Positions 6,141-13,411 of a stretch of DNA of 14,154 nucleotides are shown in pieces (position 1 is the first letter of the stretch; every line of letters starts with the position of its first letter). The position numbers and the translations under genes are program-made. The stretch spans positions 1-14,154 of the forward strand of contig CAZTKP010000064.1 in NCBI GenBank assembly GCA_964614215.1. The letters run 5' to 3'. This DNA comes from CAZTKP01 sp964614215. Lineage in GTDB: Bacteria; UBP6; UBA1177. Below the pieces are notes generated by a model. It was not told the DNA's origin. It did not search any database and was given only the letters and a program-made list of their open reading frames with translations.

Positions 6141-7367
6141 ATGAACAAAGCGAAAGTCCGCAACTGGTGGGTATTTTCAACGTATTTTGCAGAAGGTTTA
6201 CCCTACTCATTGATCGCGGCGATTCCAGCAATAATGTTCAGAGACATGAGAGCCGACCTTTCTTTTATCGGATTTCTCTCTCTTTTAAGCATTCCGTGGG
6301 TAATAAAATTCCTGTGGGCACCCTTTGTGGACTCCTATCATTCATTAAGAAAGTGGCTTGTATCAATGGAGCTCATCCTCACTCTGATCTTTTCTCTCAT
6401 TGCACTGACGCTTTTTCAGGATGCAAGAATTCCTGTAGTGATTTTACTTGGTTTGGGCGCATTTTTTTCTGCAACTCACGATATTTCAGTTGACGGATTC
6501 TACATGGACGCTCTTGATGACGATTCTCAGCAGTCATCTATCGGCTTCAGGGTTCTTGCATACAGAATAGCTCTTGCTGTAGGCTCTGGTGTTGTTGTTA
6601 GTATCGGAACTATGCTTTCCTGGAGATGCGCATACGGAGCAGCCGCATCACTGATGTTCGTGCTCTTCTTTATTCACCGTTTTTTTCTGCCTGAACCAGC
6701 TTCAACTCCAAAAAGTGACAGGGGTTTTGATCCGCTTATCAAAGCTTTTAAAAGCTACTTTAAAAATGACAGGATAGTTACTGCTATAATCTTTATAGTT
6801 TTTCTGCGTGCCGGAGAGTATATGCTCGGGCTGATGCGCGGTCCATTTATGGTCGATCTGGGTATAAAAATACACATCGGCTGGATCTCAGCTGCTGTCG
6901 CCATTCCCTTTTCAATTCTCGGAGCGATCGCAGGAGGATCCATTATCTCAAAACACGGGATCAAAAAGACAGGTATCCCTATAATTTTATTCCAGAATTT
7001 TACAAATATTCTCTATGCTGCTCTCGCATTTTTCTATTCAGGAACTATCGCTAAAAACATCCTTAATCCTGACTCCATCTATCCTGGTAACATTGGAGTT
7101 GTCCTTGTTTCAGTTGTGAACGCCATTGAAAGCTTTTCAAGCGGAATGGGAACAGCACTCCTCATGATAGTTTTAATAAAACTCTGTGATAAAAAGTTCA
7201 AAGCGGCTCATTACGCCATCGGTTCAGGATTTATGGCTCTAAGCGGAGCAATTTTGAACACATTAGGAGGAATGACAGCCGAAGTCACCGGCTACGGCTG
7301 GTTTTTCATCATCTCCTTTGCAGTTGCAATGCCTGCTTTACCTGCTTTTTCTGCCCGCTTCAAATGA
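6141..7367 (+). CDS. AmpG-like MFS permease
   Basis: The protein has 408 residues with about twelve hydrophobic helices. The N-terminus WWVFSTYFAEGLPYSLI (9-25) and the following PWVIKFLWAPFVDSY strongly resemble the AmpG/SLC33 branch of the major facilitator superfamily; the loop 'HDISVDGFYMDAL' also fits. AmpG imports anhydro-muropeptides from the periplasm for cell-wall recycling. Eukaryotic relatives move acetyl-CoA, so the substrate stays open. It is shorter than E. coli AmpG (about 490 residues, 14 helices) and no muropeptide-recycling gene is nearby. AAGG (6132-6135) precedes the ATG by 5 nt. A weak promoter candidate is TTGTAT near 6083. The 3' end overlaps the convergent oxidoreductase gene by 30 bp. 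Confidence 0.85.
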   Translation: MNKAKVRNWWVFSTYFAEGLPYSLIAAIPAIMFRDMRADLSFIGFLSLLSIPWVIKFLWAPFVDSYHSLRKWLVSMELILTLIFSLIALTLFQDARIPVVILLGLGAFFSATHDISVDGFYMDALDDDSQQSSIGFRVLAYRIALAVGSGVVVSIGTMLSWRCAYGAAASLMFVLFFIHRFFLPEPASTPKSDRGFDPLIKAFKSYFKNDRIVTAIIFIVFLRAGEYMLGLMRGPFMVDLGIKIHIGWISAAVAIPFSILGAIAGGSIISKHGIKKTGIPIILFQNFTNILYAALAFFYSGTIAKNILNPDSIYPGNIGVVLVSVVNAIESFSSGMGTALLMIVLIKLCDKKFKAAHYAIGSGFMALSGAILNTLGGMTAEVTGYGWFFIISFAVAMPALPAFSARFK

Positions 7368-9854
7368 CATTGTGTTTGCTGACTTGATCATATCGGTCGG
7401 CGAGAGTTCCATGAGTGCTTCAAGCCAGATCTCTTTAGGTATTTTGTCAAAGGGTTCTATTGTCGAAAGAAGTCCGAGAACTGCGACATTTGCTGTTCTT
7501 CCCATCTTATCACCGAGAGCCTGAACAACTTTGAGTGCGTCAAACTCGATCACATCGTAATCTTTAAGAGCTTTAACGATCTCCTCCGCATCCGGATAAT
7601 CTTCCTTTTTTGCTGTCGGAGGAAGTGCTTCAAATCTGTTAAGAATGATCTTTCCACCCGGTTTTATCATTTCAAGGAATCCGTCTCTTAAAACTTCTGA
7701 AACCTCCATAGCAACAAGGATATCGGCACTTGCAGGTGAAAGAACAGGACTGTGAACATTTCCGCATGCAAAAGTTGAAATAACGCTTCCGCCAAGCTGA
7801 GCCATTCCGTGCGTATCACCTTTAACAATATGAGACTGAGCATATGGAGTTCGCAGAGCTACTTTACTTAAAACCTTGCCGAAAAAGAGATTTCCCTGGC
7901 CACCGATTCCTCGGATTGCAATTCTCAGCGACTCGGGAAGAAGCTCTTTTGCAACAGTTTTCGTCTCAACTTTTTCAGGAGCTTCAAGTTTAGGCGGTGC
8001 GGCTTTTTTCTTTCTTTCTTCTTCATCGATAGGAACAATTGCACCGAAAGGACATCTCTGCATACAGACCTGAGTATTTCCACCGCAGTTTATGCACAGG
8101 CTTGTGAATTCCGGATAGCCGTCCTCACCCATCTTAATTCCGGGACAGATGTTACATCTTTTACATTTCTTACATTTATCCTTGTCGATCTTTATGGTTC
8201 TAACCATATCTTTTCTATCCATTATCTGCTGGCAGGGACCTTCAAGAACAAGATTGACGAACTCACCTTCATCAGCTCTTTTAAGAGCATTTTCAAGTGC
8301 TTCTTCCACACCTTTAAGATCGTATGAATTTACAGCTTCAACAGCACATTCTTCAGCGGCTATCGCCTTCTTAAGATTGAACTTGTTGGGAACACCCGCA
8401 AGATTTGCTTCACTTGTAGGAGCAGGCTGTCCGCCTGTCATAGCCGTAATTCTGTTATCAAGAACAACTTTTACACCGGGCACATTTCTGAAAACACCGT
8501 TTCTGGTTGCATCAAGTCCGCTGTGAGCTTCACAACTGTCACCGATAACACTTATCGTCTTAGAAACCATATCAGGTCTACTTATACAGAATCCCTGACG
8601 CATGGAATCACTTCCACCCATACAGAGAACCGTGTCAATTGCCTTGTTAAAGAAAAGAAGCGTAGAGCAGCCTATCTCACCGAAACCGGCATAGAGTTTT
8701 TTCTGTTTTCTGAGCTTTTCAGCAGCAAGTCCGAACGCTCTGTAAGGACAGCCGGGACAAATTGAGGGAGGTCTCATAACAGGAACGATATCCGTCTGAA
8801 ACTTCTTTATTTCATGAGCAAGCCCCATCTCCTTCCTGAGCATGTCGATCACCATATCCGGTTCCCAGATAGTGATCGTGGAATTAAGCTCTTTTCCTAT
8901 AACATCAATCCGTTCAACGAGCATTTTATCCTGAAGAAATCTGTCACCGTCTTCAAAAACGAAAAGCTTCCCTTTCACTTTTTCGGCAAAAGCTTTGATC
9001 CTGTTTATCGGCACAGGGTTTGCGATCGACATTGAAAGAATGGAGGGATCAACTTTCAGTGCCGCAAGTGCCTCTTTAACGATTATATCACTTTCACCCA
9101 CAGTAACTATTCCCCAGTCGTCCTTTCCTTCATGCTCATCGATCAGACAGTCGCAGTTTTCCGCAAATTCAAGCACACCGGGAATCCTTTCAGTTGTTGC
9201 AATATTGTAGTTCTTTCTGGCAATACCCGGCATAAGCATCCATGCGCTTAAGTTGTCAGGAAGTTCGCCAGGAGTAATGGTCCTCGCTTCCTTTGTTGTA
9301 ACAAGACCTTCACTATGAGTAAGAATTCCATTTGCAAGAACACAGACCTGAGTTCTGAACTTTCTTGAAATATCAGCAGCGATAAACGCCGCTTCGTACA
9401 TCTCCTGATGGTCTCTCGGCTCGATCACCGGAATTCTTGCGGCACTTAAAAAATATCTTGCATCAATAACGTGCTGAGTACTTGAAGGAACATAGTCAGC
9501 CGCTGCAAAAACAACAAAAGCGCCAGCCTTTCCCGTGTAGAAAGCAGAAGTTGTGATCGTGTCACCCGCCTGAAAGAGACCGGGAATCTTTAAAGTTACG
9601 ACAGCATCCATTCCTGCAACGGAGTGACCGACTGTGACTGCCGTTGCAACCGCCTCGTTAACACTCCAGCCGACCTTAATTCTATCCTGAACATGTTTAA
9701 GACTCTTATCAATAACTTCAGTACTCGGAGTTCCCGGATAACCGTCAGCGGCATGATATCCCGCATGAACAACTCCAAGAGCAAAAGCAGCATTTCCCTG
9801 CAGTATAAACCTGCTTCCTGCCGGGGAATCGACCATTTTTTTAAATTCAGACAT
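7338..9854 (-). CDS. Fused indolepyruvate:ferredoxin oxidoreductase (alpha + ferredoxin + beta domains)
   Basis: The 838-residue chain joins parts usually encoded by iorA and iorB. It would oxidatively decarboxylate aryl 2-oxoacids to acyl-CoA, reducing ferredoxin, in the anaerobic breakdown of aromatic amino acids. The pyrimidine-binding part has GYPGTPSTE (38-46) and the NEAVA glutamate E67. The CPGCPYR block (366-372) and thiamine-diphosphate motif GDSCEAHSG (438-446) with LDN (465-467) follow. Two [4Fe-4S] motifs are complete: C561, C564, C567, C570-P and C587, C590, C597, C601-P. After a Lys/Pro/Glu linker (609-638) comes the gamma-type domain beginning RGIGGQGNLFFGK (648-660), with GDTHGMAQLGGSV. 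The motifs GDSCEAHSGLDATRN and TGGQPAP depart from common IorA versions, so 2-oxoacid preference may differ. The Shine-Dalgarno is GAGG, about 5 nt before the ATG. Confidence 0.92.
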   Translation of the reverse strand: MSEFKKMVDSPAGSRFILQGNAAFALGVVHAGYHAADGYPGTPSTEVIDKSLKHVQDRIKVGWSVNEAVATAVTVGHSVAGMDAVVTLKIPGLFQAGDTITTSAFYTGKAGAFVVFAAADYVPSSTQHVIDARYFLSAARIPVIEPRDHQEMYEAAFIAADISRKFRTQVCVLANGILTHSEGLVTTKEARTITPGELPDNLSAWMLMPGIARKNYNIATTERIPGVLEFAENCDCLIDEHEGKDDWGIVTVGESDIIVKEALAALKVDPSILSMSIANPVPINRIKAFAEKVKGKLFVFEDGDRFLQDKMLVERIDVIGKELNSTITIWEPDMVIDMLRKEMGLAHEIKKFQTDIVPVMRPPSICPGCPYRAFGLAAEKLRKQKKLYAGFGEIGCSTLLFFNKAIDTVLCMGGSDSMRQGFCISRPDMVSKTISVIGDSCEAHSGLDATRNGVFRNVPGVKVVLDNRITAMTGGQPAPTSEANLAGVPNKFNLKKAIAAEECAVEAVNSYDLKGVEEALENALKRADEGEFVNLVLEGPCQQIMDRKDMVRTIKIDKDKCKKCKRCNICPGIKMGEDGYPEFTSLCINCGGNTQVCMQRCPFGAIVPIDEEERKKKAAPPKLEAPEKVETKTVAKELLPESLRIAIRGIGGQGNLFFGKVLSKVALRTPYAQSHIVKGDTHGMAQLGGSVISTFACGNVHSPVLSPASADILVAMEVSEVLRDGFLEMIKPGGKIILNRFEALPPTAKKEDYPDAEEIVKALKDYDVIEFDALKVVQALGDKMGRTANVAVLGLLSTIEPFDKIPKEIWLEALMELSPTDMIKSANTMSFEAGRKSR

Positions 9855-9895
9855 AATTACCTCACTATTGTAAAAAAATTAAAAACTTACTTGAA

Positions 9896-9988
9896 CTAAA
9901 CTTTGTCGGAATATGCAAATGCAGAGTTGCCCATGAGGGCATTCACATTGGAAAGTTCTGAAACCTCTGCAATTATTCGATATCTCAT
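9896..9988 (-). CDS. Doubtful small ORF (30 codons) upstream of the oxidoreductase gene
   Basis: On the minus strand an ATG at 9988 opens a 30-codon frame ending in TAG (9896-9898): MRYRIIAEVSEL, then SNVNALMGNSAFAYSDKV. Composition and codons look protein-like rather than random AT-rich noise. No good ribosome binding site is visible, since the upstream sequence is a T-run and GAGACT. The frame stays open upstream towards the terminator, so the true start is uncertain. It could be a leader peptide for the oxidoreductase gene 41 nt downstream, a decayed gene remnant, or chance. The segment LMGNSAFA resembles LQGNAAFA at residues 18-25 of the oxidoreductase. Confidence 0.25.
   Translation of the reverse strand: MRYRIIAEVSELSNVNALMGNSAFAYSDKV
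9919..9970. repeat. Nested inverted repeats upstream of the oxidoreductase gene
   Basis: TGCAGAG (9919-9925) pairs with CTCTGCA (9964-9970). Inside lies a compact hairpin, TGCCC (9928-9932), loop ATGA, GGGCA (9937-9941). Together they could fold as an outer stem enclosing a hairpin in the leader of the oxidoreductase mRNA. The same bases also encode most of the doubtful small ORF. No known riboswitch class is recognised. Confidence 0.4.
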
Positions 9989-10047
9989 AGTCTCATAAAA
10001 AAAAACATCAACAAAGCATTCTATTACATGAAAAAAAACTTTCAAGT

Positions 10048-10075
10048 AAAAAAAACGGCCGGCAGAAGCCGGCCG
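10048..10075 (-). terminator. Intrinsic terminator of the envelope operon
   Basis: Read on the minus strand, an 8-bp all-G/C stem CGGCCGGC with the 4-nt loop TTCT (10075-10056) is followed at once by eight T residues (10055-10048). This is a textbook rho-independent terminator. It lies about 100 nt after the stop of the outer-membrane-type protein gene, ends the operon that begins at the lipoprotein, and insulates the oxidoreductase gene. Confidence 0.93.
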
Positions 10076-10083
10076 AAGTGTGT

Positions 10084-10099
10084 GATCTTCCCGTCAAGA
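10084..10099 (-). other. Short hairpin in the 3' untranslated region
   Basis: ATCTT and AAGAT (10084-10088, 10095-10099) pair around a 6-nt loop, immediately ahead of the terminator stem on the minus strand. Together with the terminator it would give the operon mRNA a structured 3' end, a typical source of 3'-UTR-derived small RNAs. That role is speculation. Confidence 0.3.
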
Positions 10100-10174
10100 T
10101 ATGAGACGCCGCTCTGAAAACCAAATCGCGTTCCTAGTTAAGACTGTTAAATTAAAAAAAGGTTACAGATCGTG

Positions 10175-11092
10175 TCATTTCATGAGATTAAACTCAAAAC
10201 CGCCGAAGAACATTGGAGAAAACCGGCCCTGCTCAAAGGTGGTATTCTTGAGTACGTTATAGTTAACTCCGGCTCCGGCTGAAATTGCGAACCAGCTCCA
10301 GATGCTGTAGCTCAAGCCTGCTTTAAGACCAAGTGCATAGTCGTTAAGCTCAGGGTTGTCACCGAAATCCCAGATCTTTTCATATCCCAGATCAGCAGTA
10401 ATAAGAAAGTCATCCATTCTGTAATAACCGCCGAATTTAAGCCCGAGCGACATTGGTCTGTCAATTGAATCGCTATAGTCAGTTCCTACCGAAAGTGTTG
10501 AGTACATATTCAGATAACTGACTCTTATTCCTGTGTTTATCATGGCGAGATATCCATCTCCACCGTGACTCCACAGGAGAAGGTCTATCGGCATGAACTC
10601 TTCGTCTTCGTTCTTAATTATCTGAGCAGTCTCAATATCTTTCTTTTCAGTATTTTCAGGTTTCTCTGCTTTAAATTTTCCTTCGATCTTCGGAGCCTCC
10701 CCGTAATATCTTCCCCATTTGGGATCATTTCTGCCGAACTTTTCTTCTTCCGCTTTTTCTATATCCGGATCGGGCTCTTCTTCAAGAACACTGTCTTCAG
10801 GTTCCTGATCTTCAGTCTCAGTTTCTTTTACACTGACTTCTTTCTGTTCTTCAGGTTTCTGATCTTTCTTTTCCTCAGGTTTCTTTTCGGGCTCATCATT
10901 AACATCAGATTCTTCTTTTTTCTCTTTTTCCTTCAGGTCTTCATCTTTCCCGAAAATACCTTTTTCCCATCCTGAAACATTTTCCCCTTCTTCAACAAGC
11001 ACATTTACAGAAAAAGGCGGAGCTTCAGTACTGCCGTAAAGCGTAAATGCAAAAATTAAGGAAAAAAATAATGTGAAAACGGAACCTTTCAT
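10175..11092 (-). CDS. Outer-membrane-type protein with acidic repeat-like linker and beta-barrel-like C-terminus
   Basis: The protein has 305 residues. An N-terminal signal peptide (KGSVFTLFFSLIFAFTLYGS, cleavage near 20-24) is followed by a very Glu/Lys/Asp/Pro-rich stretch (about 46-160), probably disordered or extended. Then comes a C-terminal domain (about 165-305) of alternating amphipathic strands with aromatic ends (LGLKFGGYYRMDDFLITADLG, residues 206-226) finishing FFGGFEFNLMK. This pattern fits a small outer-membrane beta-barrel of about eight strands anchored after a periplasmic spacer. Residue patterns are seen directly, localisation is inferred, and no named family is recognised. 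The start ATG overlaps the stop of the anti-sigma-like gene (TAATG) and lacks a clear Shine-Dalgarno, so translation is probably coupled. Confidence 0.8.
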   Translation of the reverse strand: MKGSVFTLFFSLIFAFTLYGSTEAPPFSVNVLVEEGENVSGWEKGIFGKDEDLKEKEKKEESDVNDEPEKKPEEKKDQKPEEQKEVSVKETETEDQEPEDSVLEEEPDPDIEKAEEEKFGRNDPKWGRYYGEAPKIEGKFKAEKPENTEKKDIETAQIIKNEDEEFMPIDLLLWSHGGDGYLAMINTGIRVSYLNMYSTLSVGTDYSDSIDRPMSLGLKFGGYYRMDDFLITADLGYEKIWDFGDNPELNDYALGLKAGLSYSIWSWFAISAGAGVNYNVLKNTTFEQGRFSPMFFGGFEFNLMK

Positions 11093-11691
11093 TATAGCGC
11101 AACCGATGGAAGCCTGTACATTGAAACTTTTATATGATTTTCTTTTGAATCAAGAACTATCTCCTGTGAATGTCTGAATTTCTCATACTCTGCATGAGCT
11201 CTTATCTTCATCTTTCCTTTCTTCGAAGTTCTCACGACAAAAGGAATTATGTTCTTGCCTCTTTTAAGATCACCTGTCCAGTTATGAGATCTTATTTTGG
11301 TTATTCTGCTGTTATCGGAATGAAATGTCAGTCCCTTATCCAGCTCAATATAGAAACTCACATTCTTAAGGTCACGTACCGCATTATAGACAAGTTTAAC
11401 TGTAACAGGTCTACCCTGTGATACAGTAGATTCATAATAGAGTTTTCTGGTATCCTGCTGTGAAAAGTTCTCGTATAACGCAAAGATCGAAAGAAGAATG
11501 AAAAGTGATGCCGCCGTAGCGATCATTGCCCTCATTCTAAATCTGAAAAAACGGTTCTTTTCCTTTTTCCTGACTTCTTCGTGAAGTTTTTCTCTGAGTG
11601 ATGATCTAAGATCTTCTGAAACAGCGATATCCTGCTTTCTAGCTTCAGCCAGAAGACTGTTCAGGATCTTTTCAGAGTTATTGCCGTTCAT
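11092..11691 (-). CDS. Single-pass membrane protein, putative anti-sigma factor
   Basis: The protein has 199 residues: a charged cytoplasmic part (1-50, helical, RKQDIAVSEDLRSSLREKL), one membrane segment (about 53-74) and an extracytoplasmic part (80-199). The latter looks like a single Ig-like beta-sandwich (VKLVYNAVRDLKNVSFYIEL, then WTGDLKRGKNIIPFVVR). The role is inferred from layout: it follows an ECF sigma gene and has the inside-helix/TM/outside-sensor plan of anti-sigma factors. The common zinc anti-sigma motif HxxxCxxC is absent, so if it binds sigma it does so through a different N-terminal domain. AAGGGG (11700-11705) is 8 nt before the ATG. A 58-nt gap with an inverted repeat separates it from the sigma gene. 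Confidence 0.78.
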   Translation of the reverse strand: MNGNNSEKILNSLLAEARKQDIAVSEDLRSSLREKLHEEVRKKEKNRFFRFRMRAMIATAASLFILLSIFALYENFSQQDTRKLYYESTVSQGRPVTVKLVYNAVRDLKNVSFYIELDKGLTFHSDNSRITKIRSHNWTGDLKRGKNIIPFVVRTSKKGKMKIRAHAEYEKFRHSQEIVLDSKENHIKVSMYRLPSVAL

Positions 11692-11708
11692 TACCGTTTC
11701 CCCTTACC

Positions 11709-11745
11709 AACCATTATGTAAGACCGTCTCCGATCCGGAATGGTT
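11709..11745 (-). promoter_or_regulatory. Stem-loop between sigma and anti-sigma genes
   Basis: AACCATT (11709-11715) pairs perfectly with AATGGTT (11739-11745) across 23 nt. On the minus strand the loop can form a smaller CCG/CGG pairing. It starts 4 nt after the sigma stop codon region and ends just before the AAGGGG of the anti-sigma gene. It is not followed by a T-run, so it is not a terminator. A role in mRNA processing or in setting the sigma/anti-sigma ratio is possible. Confidence 0.4.
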
Positions 11746-11749
11746 ACAC

Positions 11750-12313
11750 TCATTTAAAAAACTCCATATTTTCTTCTATCAGTTCCTTAAGCCTGTTCCT
11801 TGCCCTGTGCAGTCTGACCTTAAGAAGATTTTTCTCTATATCGAGCATTGCCGCAACTTCATCATGATCCAGCTCCTGAATATCGATGAGAGTGATAACC
11901 TCACTGTATGAAACCGGAAGACAGGAAATAAGTTTTCTGACAAGTTTCGCCCTATCGTCCTTTATCAGTTCCATGTCCTTACGGTCTTCAAAAGAAGGTT
12001 CATAACCGACGATATCGTCAATGCTTATGCCTGTACTCTTTTTCTCAGCCTTAAGATAATCGAAGTAGGCATTTCTTATTATTTTCCACAACCATGTCGA
12101 AAAACTGCTTTTAAAGGAAAAACTCCCGATATTTCTGAATGCTTTTATCAGTGCTTCCTGATAGATGTCCTCAGCAACAGGCCTGTCTCCGCCGGTAATT
12201 GAAAGGGCAAAGGAGAATATTTTATTTTCTTCAAGCTTTATCAACTCCTCGAATGCCTGCACATCACCTTTTACGGCCTTTTTAGCCAGAAATGTCTGCT
12301 GATCTTTAGTCAT
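11750..12313 (-). CDS. ECF-type RNA polymerase sigma factor
   Basis: The 187-residue two-domain sigma factor has region 2 at about 18-90 (AEDIYQEALIKAFRNIGSF, then FSTWLWKIIRNAYFDYLKAE). A linker follows, then region 4 at about 131-178 (LPVSYSEVITLIDIQELDHD, then EVAAMLDIEKNLLKVRLHRA, then RNRLKEL). Such factors direct RNA polymerase to stress or envelope regulons. Region 4 'IEKNLLKVRLHRAR' replaces the usual 'S.GTVKSRLHRAR', keeping the recognition helix. The ATG is only 3 nt from the stop of adenosine deaminase and has no recognisable Shine-Dalgarno, so translation is probably coupled to ada. Its likely partner is the membrane protein encoded next. Confidence 0.93.
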   Translation of the reverse strand: MTKDQQTFLAKKAVKGDVQAFEELIKLEENKIFSFALSITGGDRPVAEDIYQEALIKAFRNIGSFSFKSSFSTWLWKIIRNAYFDYLKAEKKSTGISIDDIVGYEPSFEDRKDMELIKDDRAKLVRKLISCLPVSYSEVITLIDIQELDHDEVAAMLDIEKNLLKVRLHRARNRLKELIEENMEFFK

Positions 12314-12316
12314 AGA

Positions 12317-13399
12317 TTATCGGGAACTCAGATCTCTTCCTGAGTATTCCTTAATAAGTTCAATAACTTTTTTCTTCGTATCTCTAAGATACCACTTCTT
12401 GTGTTCAAAAGGCATAAAGGAGCTTTTTATTCCGTTTATAACAAGGTCAAGAATGTTCTGCTCAGTGAGGTTATAAGCTGCATATGCTTTCACATACTCA
12501 TCAGTTACCGTAGTATCTGTAATAAGTCTGTTATCCGTATTCAGTGTCACTCTTATCCCAAGGTCAAGATAGAACTTGAAAGGATGCTCATCCAGGCTTT
12601 TTACTGTTCCTGTCTGAATGTTCGATGAAGGACATATTTCAAGAGGAATTCTGTGATCGTTGACATAGTTGAGCAGATCACCATCCTCTCTGAGCCTTAC
12701 ACCGTGGCCGATCCTGTGAGCACCACAGTAGTGAAGAGCCTGATGTATGCTGTCAGGTCCGTATGCCTCTCCGGCATGGATCGTAACATTAATATTGTTT
12801 GAAAGAATAAGCGAGAAAGCTTCGAGATGATCCTTAGCCGGATAGTTGTATTCAGCACCCGCCAGATCAAATCCCACAACGCCTCTGTTTTTAAATGCTA
12901 CAGCAAGTTCAGCCATTCTTAAACTGACAGTGGGAGAGATGTTTCTTATTCCGCAGACGATAACTTCACTTTTTATTCCGAAATCCCTTTCCGCAGCCTG
13001 AAGACCTTCGACAACCGACTCCACAATAGTTGTAAGAGCAAGTCCCTTCTGTGTGTGAAGAACCGGCGAATATCTTACTTCCATATATTCCACATTTTCC
13101 TTTGCGCAGTCCTCAGCAAGCTCATAGGCTGCTCTGTAAAGTCCATGCGGAGTTTGCAGCACTTTGAGTGTTATTTCAAAACCCTTCAGATATTCAACAA
13201 GCGAGGGGTGGACCTTTCCGGGACCGATAAGTTCTTTAAGCTCATCTATATTTTCCACACCAAGATCTATCTTGTCTTTTTTTGCAAGATCCATAATGGT
13301 TTCGAGCCTTAACGAACCGTCAAGATGAACGTGCAGATCTGTTTTGGGCAGTTTATGGAAAAATTCTCTACTTAGTTTCTTAATTTTACTATCTGTCAT
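12317..13399 (-). CDS. add: Adenosine deaminase
   Basis: This 360-residue, metal-dependent amidohydrolase converts adenosine (and deoxyadenosine) to inosine. The zinc and catalytic residues are in place: H23 and H25 in TDLHVHLDG, H208 and E211 in THAGEAYG-type IHAGEAYG, H232 in RIGHGVRL, and D289 in LNTDN. The final motif is NTDNR rather than NTDDP. The DN form occurs in known bacterial adenosine deaminases, for example actinobacterial ones, so activity is expected, but substrate preference (adenosine versus adenine or a modified nucleoside) cannot be fixed. GGAGC (13406-13410) precedes the ATG. It sits between a lipoprotein gene (12-nt gap) and the sigma gene (3-nt gap), an unusual location for a purine-salvage enzyme. 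Confidence 0.93.
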   Translation of the reverse strand: MTDSKIKKLSREFFHKLPKTDLHVHLDGSLRLETIMDLAKKDKIDLGVENIDELKELIGPGKVHPSLVEYLKGFEITLKVLQTPHGLYRAAYELAEDCAKENVEYMEVRYSPVLHTQKGLALTTIVESVVEGLQAAERDFGIKSEVIVCGIRNISPTVSLRMAELAVAFKNRGVVGFDLAGAEYNYPAKDHLEAFSLILSNNINVTIHAGEAYGPDSIHQALHYCGAHRIGHGVRLREDGDLLNYVNDHRIPLEICPSSNIQTGTVKSLDEHPFKFYLDLGIRVTLNTDNRLITDTTVTDEYVKAYAAYNLTEQNILDLVINGIKSSFMPFEHKKWYLRDTKKKVIELIKEYSGRDLSSR

Positions 13400-13411
13400 T
13401 GAAAAGCTCCA

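Larger units (their letters stand above)
9855..10174. other. 320-bp intergenic region between the oxidoreductase gene and the envelope operon
   Basis: Both flanking genes are on the minus strand. The gap contains the oxidoreductase ribosome binding site, a nested inverted repeat (9919-9970), a doubtful 30-codon ORF, several A/T homopolymer runs, an intrinsic terminator (10048-10075) and a short hairpin (10084-10099). TACAAT (9872-9867) is a fair -10 hexamer, but its start point would fall almost on the ribosome binding site. I found no convincing promoter for the oxidoreductase and no tRNA or known riboswitch. Confidence 0.6.

Noticed and set aside
9855..10174. tRNA, riboswitch or CRISPR repeats in the largest gene-free gap
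   Set aside because: No cloverleaf or TTCGA arm, no known aptamer core, and no direct repeats were seen.
10565..10975. A 136-codon plus-strand open frame, very rich in Phe, Leu and Arg
   Set aside because: It is the antisense of the Glu/Lys-rich linker of the outer-membrane-type protein; GAA/AAG-rich codons read as Phe/Leu-rich on the other strand. There is no ribosome binding site.
12317..13399. NTDN in place of NTDD in adenosine deaminase as a sign of lost activity
   Set aside because: The NTDN form is found in known bacterial adenosine deaminases, and all zinc ligands and the catalytic Glu are present.
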